Shown: positions 1 through 6,562 of the stretch, one piece after another | Layout: each line of letters starts with the position of its first letter | How positions within the stretch are numbered: position 1 is the stretch's first letter | Source: Sulfurospirillaceae bacterium | GTDB taxonomy: Bacteria > Campylobacterota > Campylobacteria > Campylobacterales > Sulfurospirillaceae | Direction of reading: 5' to 3' | Assembly: GCA_028705785.1 (NCBI GenBank) | Contig: JAQWCT010000018.1 | Location: 1-18,560, forward strand | DNA: 18,560 bases | Translations under genes and position numbers: made by a program | The notes under the pieces: model-generated | Told to the model about the DNA's origin: nothing | Seen by the model: only the letters and a program-made list of their open reading frames with translations | The model's database searches: none

Positions 1-2
1 CT

Positions 3-743
3 GATGGCTATAAAGACATTACCGTCTATATGGCAAAGGGAATGTTCACTAAAAATGAAGCTGTTTTCCTTGATGCAAGACCGCTTGCGATGTTCCAAAA
101 AGAGACTATTGTTGGTGCTCAGTACATGAACGATACTGAACTAGAAAAACTCAAAGGAAGATTACCAGCCGATCTTAAAACGCCTATCGTCACTTTTTGT
201 GCAGGACTTGAGTGTGAAAAATCACACAATCTTGCGAAAGAGCTTAAAAAGATGGGCTATAAAAATGTCAGTACCTTTTCAGGCGGACTTCCTGGATGGA
301 AAGAGTTAAAACTTCCAACCACAGGTGGAGCTAAAGTAGAAGCGCCTAAAGCTGCTGTTGCCGATAAATTCCTAGACGGTGTGAAGTTGGGCTTAGATGA
401 GGGAACGGTTGATGGAGAATGGTATAAAGCAGCTATTCTTAGTGGTAAACTTCCTGCCAATGTCGCCGTTGTTGATGTACGAACGCCATCTGAATACAAA
501 AGTGGTCATCTCCAAGGAGCCATCAATGTTGAAGCAGGAGAACTCAAAGCAGAGGCTTTCTTAGCTAAACTTCCTGCGGGGAAAGTCATTGTATTTAGTT
601 GTGCAACGGGTGGTCGTGCTATGGAAGCATGGATGAAACTCAATAAAGCCAAACTGGCAGGTAAAGCACTCTTTTTTGATGCCAATATCAAATGTGGAGC
701 TGAGGGCAAATGTGACATAAAGGTCAATGAGCCTTTAGGTTAA
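3..743 (+). CDS. Tandem rhodanese-domain sulfurtransferase, 5' end outside the window
   Basis: The reading frame is open to the window edge (frame from base 3), so the ATG at 30 is probably internal and the N-terminus is missing. Numbering from that Met, two rhodanese-like units are visible. The first has FLDARP (13-18) and an active-site-type loop starting at Cys57 (CAGLECEKS). The second has VVDVRTPSEYKSGHLQGAINV (within 147-167) and a loop starting at Cys191 (CATGGRA). A C-terminal tail holds two more cysteines in KCGAEGKC. Rhodaneses carry sulfane sulfur on the loop cysteine; a role in polysulfide or thiosulfate sulfur transfer is inference. The first loop is longer and more cysteine-rich than usual. 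I cannot say whether the protein is exported, because the start is not in view. It converges on the regulator gene at 782, with a hairpin between them. Confidence 0.85.
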   Translation, partial: DGYKDITVYMAKGMFTKNEAVFLDARPLAMFQKETIVGAQYMNDTELEKLKGRLPADLKTPIVTFCAGLECEKSHNLAKELKKMGYKNVSTFSGGLPGWKELKLPTTGGAKVEAPKAAVADKFLDGVKLGLDEGTVDGEWYKAAILSGKLPANVAVVDVRTPSEYKSGHLQGAINVEAGELKAEAFLAKLPAGKVIVFSCATGGRAMEAWMKLNKAKLAGKALFFDANIKCGAEGKCDIKVNEPLG

Positions 744-746
744 TCT

Positions 747-756
747 TTACATGTAA
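747..756. repeat. TTACATGTAA palindrome, copy 1 (intergenic, convergent junction)
   Basis: This perfect copy lies 3 nt after the rhodanese stop codon. Its right half, ATGTAA, is also the outer part of the left arm of the hairpin at 751-776. Confidence 0.95.
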
Positions 757-776
757 GCCTCAAAAGAGGCTTACAT
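751..776. terminator. Bidirectional hairpin between convergent genes
   Basis: The arms ATGTAAGCCTC (751-761) and GAGGCTTACAT (766-776) form a perfect 11-bp stem with an AAAA loop. It sits between the stop of the rhodanese gene (741-743) and the stop of the regulator gene (782-784), so it probably ends both transcripts. Neither side has a strong U-tract, so intrinsic termination is likely but not certain. Confidence 0.75.
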
Positions 777-781
777 CCTTC

Positions 782-1453
782 TTACTCTGGTTTATCTCTA
801 CAAATACGATATCCCACACCCTTGATACTTTCAATCAGATTTTTACCACATTTATCACGAATACGAACCATATGCATTCTCACCGTACTTGCATTGACAA
901 ATTTATCCACAGAAAGAGCCTCTGCAATCTCATCTACCGTACAATGCCTACAAATATTTTTCACAAGATGTTGGATGATTTTATTTTCTTTAGAAGTGAG
1001 ATTAATGACCAAGTTGTTTTTGGAAAGTCGATACTTATTTAAATCATAAATAAATCTATTTTTAAGATAAATAATATTTTCATCGGTATCGAAATGGCAA
1101 TGTCGTGCAGATTGTAAGATGCGATAACGAAGCTCCTCAAGCTCAAAAGGTTCCTTAAGATAATCGCTACATCCCCTTTCATATCCCATCTTCAAATACT
1201 CAAAATCCAGTAGCTTGCTGATAAGTATAATCGGCACTCTTATCTTATTTTCCCGAATCTGCTTGGTAAGTTCTAGCGCTTCAAGATGTGGCTCTTCCAC
1301 ACAAAGAATCACCACCTCATAAATCTTTTTATAAATAGCATCAAACACTTTGCTTGCATCATCAAAAAGGTCGAAAGAACACTCAAAATATTGAAAATGC
1401 TCTTTGATTCTGGCCTTAAGCTGTGCATCATGCGATAATAATAAAATATGCAT
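782..1453 (-). CDS. OmpR/PhoB-type response regulator with degenerate receiver
   Basis: This 223-residue protein has an N-terminal CheY-like receiver (about 1-120) and a C-terminal winged-helix DNA-binding domain (about 140-220, ending in the typical STVRMHMVRIRDKCG...IKGVGYRI pattern). In the receiver the acidic pair is reduced to Asp9 after His8. The position that normally carries the phosphorylated Asp is Cys51 (VVILCVEEP). The beta-5 Lys is kept in YLKEP and a Ser is kept in ILISK. It therefore looks like a receiver that cannot be phosphorylated in the usual way. The ATG comes 2 bp after the stop of the thioredoxin gene, so it is the last gene of the arsC operon and probably translationally coupled. 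No histidine kinase gene is nearby. Its targets are unknown; control of this operon or of arsenic or redox genes is inference. Confidence 0.85.
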   Translation of the reverse strand: MHILLLSHDAQLKARIKEHFQYFECSFDLFDDASKVFDAIYKKIYEVVILCVEEPHLEALELTKQIRENKIRVPIILISKLLDFEYLKMGYERGCSDYLKEPFELEELRYRILQSARHCHFDTDENIIYLKNRFIYDLNKYRLSKNNLVINLTSKENKIIQHLVKNICRHCTVDEIAEALSVDKFVNASTVRMHMVRIRDKCGKNLIESIKGVGYRICRDKPE

Positions 1454-1455
1454 TA

Positions 1456-1686
1456 TTATTCTAACAAAGCAACGATTTCATCAGTGCTTAAAAGTTTTCC
1501 ACTACTTTTGACTTGTCCATCTATGACTAAAGCAGGCGTAGAAGTGACACCATAAGACATGATTTTCATAATATCTTCCACCTTTTCAACCTGTGCAAAT
1601 ATCCCTTTTTTGGCTACTGCTTCTTTTACATGTAAGGTCAATGCTTGACACTTGGCGCACCCTGTTCCTAAGACTTCGATTTTCAT
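1456..1686 (-). CDS. Small CxxC thioredoxin-like protein
   Basis: This 76-residue protein is a minimal thioredoxin/glutaredoxin fold. It has the redox motif GCAKC (Cys10, Cys13) near the N-terminus and the cis-proline segment TSTPALVIDG further on. It belongs to the 'redox-active disulfide protein 2' type, often found next to PF03773 permeases. It has no signal peptide, so it acts in the cytoplasm. Its ATG overlaps the stop of the exported rhodanese gene by 4 bp (ATGA), which points to coupled translation. In this operon it could reduce ArsC or hand a thiol-bound metalloid to the permease; that is inference. The palindrome at 1626-1635 encodes Leu18-His19-Val20, just after the active site. 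Confidence 0.85.
   Translation of the reverse strand: MKIEVLGTGCAKCQALTLHVKEAVAKKGIFAQVEKVEDIMKIMSYGVTSTPALVIDGQVKSSGKLLSTDEIVALLE
1626..1635. repeat. TTACATGTAA palindrome, copy 2 (in thioredoxin gene)
   Basis: Perfect copy inside the thioredoxin-like gene, read as Leu-His-Val. Confidence 0.95.
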
Positions 1687-2144
1687 TTTTTCCCCTTGTT
1701 TGCTTTGTATTCATCCATAAATTCTTTGGCATTATCGCCTCGTAAAAAATCCGCTACTTTCAAAAGTCCATCATTGAGGTATTTGGCATTATAGCCGTTG
1801 AGAGTGAGGTATATTCTTGCCATGTTTGAGCGGTCATTGTGAGGACAAGCGGTAATGATGAGTTTATCTTTTGGGAGTTCGCCTATTCTTTTGGGGAGTT
1901 CATTAAGAGGAATGTTGATAGAAGCCCCAATATGCCATGCCTCAAACTCTTCTTTGAAGCGAATGTCCACCAAGATAGCTTTACCCTCTTCGACAAGGGC
2001 TAACATATCGGGTGTTTTAATCTTCATATTTTCCCGTTCTTTATAATCAAATTTTGAGAGATACTCCTCAAAGCTCACCTTTTTTAATTCCACCGCATTT
2101 GCAAAACCAGCAATCGCTAACACCACAAAAATCACTTTTTTCAT
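1683..2144 (-). CDS. Exported single-domain rhodanese
   Basis: This 153-residue protein begins with a typical signal peptide (MKKVIFVVLAIAGFANA, cleavage likely after residue 17), so it is probably periplasmic. One rhodanese domain follows, with ILVDIRFKEEFEAWHI (57-72) and an active-site loop from Cys100 (CPHNDRS). The C-terminal tail is short and lysine-rich. The start is 9 bp after the permease stop and has a TAAGGA ribosome-binding site. Its place between an ArsP-like permease and a thioredoxin suggests a role in sulfur or thiol chemistry of the exported metalloid. That is inference; the substrate cannot be read from the sequence. Confidence 0.85.
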   Translation of the reverse strand: MKKVIFVVLAIAGFANAVELKKVSFEEYLSKFDYKERENMKIKTPDMLALVEEGKAILVDIRFKEEFEAWHIGASINIPLNELPKRIGELPKDKLIITACPHNDRSNMARIYLTLNGYNAKYLNDGLLKVADFLRGDNAKEFMDEYKANKGKK

Positions 2145-2153
2145 TTTTAATCC

Positions 2154-3113
2154 TTATAAAATAGCATTAAATAGATACCCAACACCCATAATCCCAAGCC
2201 CCACGATACCAAAAAAGGTCACGATAAGCCTTACATGTAAGATGCGTTTGAGTATCATCGCTTCAGGTAAACTAAGGGCAGTTATCGCCATCATAAAACT
2301 AAGTGCAGTTCCAAGCAACATTCCTTTGCCTGTTAACACTTCGATGAGAGGCATCACGCCTGCGGCATTTGAGTACATCGGAATGCCTAGCAAGACTGAT
2401 AAAGGAACGCTATACCACGAATTACTTCCTGCGTATTGGACGATAAAATCGGTTGGTACATATCCGTGAATAAACGCACCAATGCCCACACCTATCATCA
2501 CATAAGGATAGATTTTTTTCAAAATATCGTAAGTGTAACCCCAAGATTCTTGACATCTTTGTGCCAATGAAAGCTTTATCTCCACATCTTCCAAATCCCC
2601 ACTCATCGGAACAACAGGAATCAAAACATACTTTTCCATGCCAAGTCTTCCGACCACAAATCCACCAATGATAGCCACCAAAAGTCCAAAACCAATATAA
2701 AGTGCCGTTACTTTCCAACCAAAAAGTCCAAACAAAAGGGCAATAGCGATTTCATTGTTCATAGGACTGGAGATTAAAAAGCTAAAAGTAATGCCAAGAG
2801 GAATACGGGCTTGCATAAACCCTAAAAATAAAGGAATGGCAGAACAGCTACAAAATGGCGTGATGATACCAAAAAGTGCCGCTAAAACATTGCCTGTAAA
2901 TTCACTTTTACCTTGTAGATAGACTCTCACTTTATCGGTATTAAAATAAGTTCTTAGAAAACTGACCACAAAGATAATCAGCACCAAAAGAATGTAAATC
3001 TTTATCGTATCGTAGATAAAAAAGTGCAATACTTGCGCCTTTTGCGTGGTTGCATCAAGCCCTAAAACCCCATATACCAGTGTATCGACCAGCTTTTCCC
3101 AAAACTCAAACAT
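2154..3113 (-). CDS. arsP: ArsP-like permease (PF03773 family)
   Basis: This 319-residue integral membrane protein has about eight to ten hydrophobic segments. The family hallmark TPFCSCSAIP (85-94) places Cys88 and Cys90 at a membrane edge, and a second hallmark LISSPMNNEIA follows. The length and the CSCS motif fit the permease family that includes Campylobacter ArsP, a methylarsenite/organoarsenical exporter. The neighbouring arsC and the shared ArsR-type operator support arsenic efflux, but other PF03773 members have different or unknown substrates, so the symbol is provisional. The ATG shares one base with the arsC stop (TAATG), so the two are coupled. The palindrome at 2231-2240 encodes Leu-His-Val near the C-terminus. 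Confidence 0.75.
   Translation of the reverse strand: MFEFWEKLVDTLVYGVLGLDATTQKAQVLHFFIYDTIKIYILLVLIIFVVSFLRTYFNTDKVRVYLQGKSEFTGNVLAALFGIITPFCSCSAIPLFLGFMQARIPLGITFSFLISSPMNNEIAIALLFGLFGWKVTALYIGFGLLVAIIGGFVVGRLGMEKYVLIPVVPMSGDLEDVEIKLSLAQRCQESWGYTYDILKKIYPYVMIGVGIGAFIHGYVPTDFIVQYAGSNSWYSVPLSVLLGIPMYSNAAGVMPLIEVLTGKGMLLGTALSFMMAITALSLPEAMILKRILHVRLIVTFFGIVGLGIMGVGYLFNAIL
2231..2240. repeat. TTACATGTAA palindrome, copy 3 (in permease gene)
   Basis: Perfect copy inside the permease gene, read as Leu-His-Val in RILHVRLIV. Confidence 0.95.
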
Positions 3114-3511
3114 TATCGTAACCGCTCTTCAATAATTGGCAATAGCTCTGCCTTGATAGCCTTACATGTAAAGATAAACGCTCCATAGTCTTTACCATCA
3201 GGATCGGAAAACCCTACATGAATTTTAGCGATTGGTTTAGGAAACATCGGGCAGGTTTCGTTGGCATGGTCACACACTGTCACAACCAAATCAAAGTCTA
3301 CATGTAAGACTTCATCCAATGTTTTGGAGTGATATTCGTCTTTCCAAATGCCCTCTTCTTCTAAAACTTTTTTCGCATAAGCATTGACCTTTCCACTCGC
3401 CCTCACACCTGCGCTATACGCTTGTATGCCTTTAAGGTTTGCATTGACAAGCGCTTCAGCGATGATACTTCGACAACTATTTCCTGTACATAAAATCAGA
3501 ACTTTTTTCAT
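3113..3511 (-). CDS. arsC: Arsenate reductase, thioredoxin-coupled (LMW phosphatase fold)
   Basis: This 132-residue protein reduces arsenate to arsenite in the cytoplasm using three cysteines in relay. The P-loop CTGNSCRS (Cys8 to Arg14) matches low-molecular-weight tyrosine phosphatases. Cys80 and Cys87 (VTVCDHANETCPMFP) match the redox pair of the Staphylococcus pI258 ArsC class, and the SDPDGKD segment carries the general-acid Asp. This class is recharged by thioredoxin, which fits the thioredoxin-like gene downstream. It is the first gene of a five-gene operon, with a -10 box at 3540-3545 and an ArsR-type operator at 3561-3582. The start codon has a TAAGGAA ribosome-binding site abutting a TTACATGTAA copy. 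Two palindrome-like sequences (3162-3171, and a variant at 3298-3307) lie inside the gene. Confidence 0.93.
   Translation of the reverse strand: MKKVLILCTGNSCRSIIAEALVNANLKGIQAYSAGVRASGKVNAYAKKVLEEEGIWKDEYHSKTLDEVLHVDFDLVVTVCDHANETCPMFPKPIAKIHVGFSDPDGKDYGAFIFTCKAIKAELLPIIEERLR
3162..3171. repeat. TTACATGTAA palindrome, copy 4 (in arsC)
   Basis: Perfect copy inside arsC, read in the second frame as Thr-Cys in FIFTCKAIK, so it adds a cysteine near the C-terminus. Confidence 0.95.
3298..3307. repeat. Near-copy of the palindrome (CTACATGTAA, in arsC)
   Basis: One mismatch from the consensus. It is read as Leu-His-Val in EVLHVDF. Confidence 0.6.
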
Positions 3512-3519
3512 AACATTCC

Positions 3520-3529
3520 TTACATGTAA
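3520..3529. repeat. TTACATGTAA palindrome, copy 5 (arsC leader)
   Basis: Perfect copy between the arsC -10 box and the start codon. On the minus strand its last bases run into the ribosome-binding site (TTACATGTAAGGAA), so part of the palindrome is used for translation initiation. Confidence 0.95.
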
Positions 3530-3539
3530 GATTTAGAAA

Positions 3540-3582
3540 AGTATAGCATATATTCTATAACATATCGAGATATATTGATATG
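3540..3582 (-). promoter_or_regulatory. arsC operon promoter with ArsR-type operator
   Basis: On the minus strand a -10 box TATACT (3540-3545, in TATGCTATACTT-like context) lies 15 bp downstream of a dyad at 3561-3582. The dyad has outer arms CATATC and GATATG and core AGATATATTGAT. No good -35 is seen; the dyad covers that region, as expected for an operator that blocks RNA polymerase. Almost the same dyad with the same 15-bp spacing precedes arsR at 10121-10142, which makes ArsR the likely ligand. Confidence 0.7.
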
Positions 3583-3606
3583 TTTAACACTTGAGACTAG
3601 TTTCTT

Positions 3607-3633
3607 AGAAAAATCGGAATTTCCGATTTTTCT
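3607..3633 (-). terminator. Hairpin after res
   Basis: The arms AGAAAAATCGG (3607-3617) and CCGATTTTTCT (3623-3633) make a perfect 11-bp stem with a 5-nt loop, 8 bp beyond the res stop codon. The A/T-rich outer arms supply a U-run on both strands. It should separate res from the arsC promoter. Confidence 0.75.
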
Positions 3634-3641
3634 ATTCTTAT

Positions 3642-6560
3642 TCAGCAATTATTCGGCAATTCCAAATGACTGCTAACTATAGCTTCTTTGATAATTTCTT
3701 TGATTTCATCATCTTTAAACTGTGTTTTAAATGCTATTTTTACATGATTTCCAAATAATTTTTCAGCATGTTTAATTTTTTGCTCTTCTTCTCTTTGGAG
3801 GTCTCTTTCTTCTTTATTTTTGGTTTCGACCACCAAATGAAGCTTTTTGTCACCATTGGCGTGTTTAATAACATACGCAAAATCAGGAGAATAAGTACCA
3901 CCACCTGCGACGGGAATACGGATAGAGCTTTTAGGTATTTTTGTAAAAACTGTCACATCAGTGATGGTGCTTTTGATGTTTTCTTTTTCCAAATCAGAGT
4001 CATAAAAAAGCTCTTCAAAGAGATAATTTTCTGCTACTCTATCACTTGAAAAGTGCACGCCTACATCAGAAGCATTGATACTTTCAAGTGGGTTGCCTTT
4101 TTTATCCGTAAACTTTGTAGGATGGATTTCATTAGAGATTTTAGTATAAGAAACGGAAAATTTATTAAAACTACTATCAAGCAAAAACTTATCAAATCCA
4201 CTTTTTATAGCTCTAATGGTTTGAACATTGCGATAAAGGTTAATGTCAAGTTCGGCTTGTATAGCGATAAAAACTCTATTCAATGTCGTTATATTGATAC
4301 TCATCATTTGAGCCAATTCACTCAAAAATACCGCGTAACTCATCGTTGAGATAGGCACTATCTCACTTGTGGTACTTTGTTCATGCGTGTAAAATGCCAT
4401 GCCCTCTTTAATGCCAATTTTACTTATCTTTGTCTCCACACCTTGGGGTTTAAAGCGTGTTTTATGCTCTATAAAATAGGCTTTAAGAAGCTCAAAAAAT
4501 GCCGTTTCATTTTCTATTTTATATTCCAAAATAACTTTTTGATTGATGGTTTCCCACAGCTCTTTGAGTTCTGCATACTTTCCAACTTTGAAATGCACTT
4601 TAGGTTTTTCCGTATCGCCACTGCGTACTTTATCTTTTTTCAGTCCATCCATAAATGCATCAGGAAACATCGTTTTTAGCGTTTCGTAACCGCCCTCTTT
4701 AAAGTCATTATTGCGCTTAACGATACCCAATTCATCAAGCTTTTCAAGTAGTGTATCTTCATCAATTCCATATTTAAAAACAATCATTTTTATCGTTCCA
4801 TCACTAAGTTTTATAGGTGCAACTTCGCAAATGGAGCCTGAAGTTTTATTGATTTCTCCAACAAGTTCATCCACAAACGCTTTTTCACTAAAATCCACAT
4901 AGTAGTGCAAATCAAATTTCTCATCTTTTACACGGCTCATATACTCGTTTACTGGAAGTCTAAGCCCTCGTCCAACTTCTTGAAGTTTAGAGGTTTTGCT
5001 TCCGCTGGAGCGAAGTTTGCAGATTTGAAAAACATTGGGATTGTCCCAACCCTCACGAAGTGTCCATTTTGAAAAGATAAAACGCCTTGGGTTGTCTAAA
5101 CTTAAAAGACTCTCTTTGTCGTGCAAGATTTCTTGTATCTCTTTTTCGATTTTTTCATCACTTTCAGAGTTGTCTTTTGAAAAGTATCCACCATGGGTTA
5201 AGGCGATATTTTGCACTGTTTTTTCAAGATAACTTTTGTAAAAAGGATTTGTTTCATCTTCTAAAAGTTTGGCGGCATGAGCCTTGACCATTCTTTCAAA
5301 TTTTTCTTTGAGACTACCACTGATTTGATGCTCTTCCACACGATACCCTGCGATATCATCGATAAAAAAGAGGGTTAACGGTTTGATTTTGACTTCTCTA
5401 CTGAGTAATGCTTTTTCTATCTCAAAATGCTTAACAATCGCCTTTGCCATCATCCCATCTTGGACACTTTGCGAAAATGAATACGGATTAATTTTATCGC
5501 CCCTTTTCATCTCAAGTCCATTGGACAAAACAACCACACTTTTGTTCATATTTTCGATGTTCAGCCCTTGCATCTCCGCATGGATAACGCTTAAACTTCC
5601 TTTGTGTGCAACTGTAAATTCTCTTTTTTTGCCCTCACTGTGAAGCTCAAACACCGCTTCTTTGCCATCGGTACTTTTAAGCGTTACAAAACTATTTTCG
5701 CCACTTTCAAAAGTTTCTACATGGGTAACAACCCCTTTGACAAGGTCATCATTGAACGCATCAACGGCGGTGAGTTTATAGATAAGATTTTCGTATTTTT
5801 CATCAAAAGTTGCCCCAAAACGAACGATAAATTGTGAGCAAAACTTTTGAATATTCTCCCACGAAACATTGCCTTGTGCAAATTTATGAGGCTCATCGAC
5901 AATCGTAAAAGGCTTGATGGACGCTATGCCCTCAAAAGGCGTGTTGTATTTATCAAAAAGTGTGACATCTACGGCTTTACTCATCGTATCGGAGTTAAGC
6001 ATACCTGAGTTTATGACCATTACATGTAAGGATTTTCCACCTTGTGAATGAGCTTCCACAAAGGCTTTAACCGCTTGAGGCATCATGCTTTTTTTGTTTT
6101 TCTTTCCGCTTTTTTTACTCTCCACCAGATAGGTTTTTATCTCAGCATCATACTCACTTCGAAAATGCTCTCTCACCCCCAAAGACTTCAGAAAACTAAG
6201 CGTTCCTGCCTTGATGGAAAGGGTAGGCACAACGATGATAAACTTAGAAACACCTAGATTTTTATGCAGTTCAAACATCATTTTAGTGTAGGTGTAAGTT
6301 TTACCTGTACCTGTTTCCATCGAGATATCTAATACACGGCTTTTGAGATTTTGGAACTTTTGGCTGATGTCATTGGTGCGTTGAACTTTGCATAGATTTT
6401 CATAAAAACGAGATTTGTCCATCTCTATGATCGGATTTGAAACATTTGCCATTAAAGCATTGTCACACTTTTTGGCTCCCACATTTTCCAGCACGCTTAA
6501 GAGTGAAGTAACGGCTCTTTCTTGATGTGGTAAGTTTCGCTCAAAGTTAAACCCTGCCAT
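3642..6560 (-). CDS. res: Type III restriction enzyme, Res (helicase/nuclease) subunit
   Basis: This 972-residue protein is the ATP-dependent cleavage subunit of a type III restriction system. Superfamily 2 helicase motifs appear in order: Walker A ETGTGKT (82-88), Walker B DEPH (222-225), LREGWDNPNV (501-510) and motif VI QEVGRGLRLPV (527-537). The C-terminal nuclease has a PD...ExK signature: Pro892-Asp893, then Glu912-Thr-Lys914 in VVETKNKEERD. Length and domain order match full-length Res proteins, and I see no frameshift. The ATG lies 2 bp after the mod stop codon, so mod and res form an operon. Res normally acts in complex with Mod, cutting DNA after translocation between two unmethylated head-to-head sites. 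One palindrome copy (6020-6029) lies in the gene. Confidence 0.93.
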   Translation of the reverse strand: MAGFNFERNLPHQERAVTSLLSVLENVGAKKCDNALMANVSNPIIEMDKSRFYENLCKVQRTNDISQKFQNLKSRVLDISMETGTGKTYTYTKMMFELHKNLGVSKFIIVVPTLSIKAGTLSFLKSLGVREHFRSEYDAEIKTYLVESKKSGKKNKKSMMPQAVKAFVEAHSQGGKSLHVMVINSGMLNSDTMSKAVDVTLFDKYNTPFEGIASIKPFTIVDEPHKFAQGNVSWENIQKFCSQFIVRFGATFDEKYENLIYKLTAVDAFNDDLVKGVVTHVETFESGENSFVTLKSTDGKEAVFELHSEGKKREFTVAHKGSLSVIHAEMQGLNIENMNKSVVVLSNGLEMKRGDKINPYSFSQSVQDGMMAKAIVKHFEIEKALLSREVKIKPLTLFFIDDIAGYRVEEHQISGSLKEKFERMVKAHAAKLLEDETNPFYKSYLEKTVQNIALTHGGYFSKDNSESDEKIEKEIQEILHDKESLLSLDNPRRFIFSKWTLREGWDNPNVFQICKLRSSGSKTSKLQEVGRGLRLPVNEYMSRVKDEKFDLHYYVDFSEKAFVDELVGEINKTSGSICEVAPIKLSDGTIKMIVFKYGIDEDTLLEKLDELGIVKRNNDFKEGGYETLKTMFPDAFMDGLKKDKVRSGDTEKPKVHFKVGKYAELKELWETINQKVILEYKIENETAFFELLKAYFIEHKTRFKPQGVETKISKIGIKEGMAFYTHEQSTTSEIVPISTMSYAVFLSELAQMMSINITTLNRVFIAIQAELDINLYRNVQTIRAIKSGFDKFLLDSSFNKFSVSYTKISNEIHPTKFTDKKGNPLESINASDVGVHFSSDRVAENYLFEELFYDSDLEKENIKSTITDVTVFTKIPKSSIRIPVAGGGTYSPDFAYVIKHANGDKKLHLVVETKNKEERDLQREEEQKIKHAEKLFGNHVKIAFKTQFKDDEIKEIIKEAIVSSHLELPNNC
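6020..6029. repeat. TTACATGTAA palindrome, copy 6 (in res)
   Basis: Perfect copy, the only one in the 5-kb restriction-modification block. It is read as Leu-His-Val in KSLHVMVINS. Confidence 0.95.
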
Positions 6561-6562
6561 GG

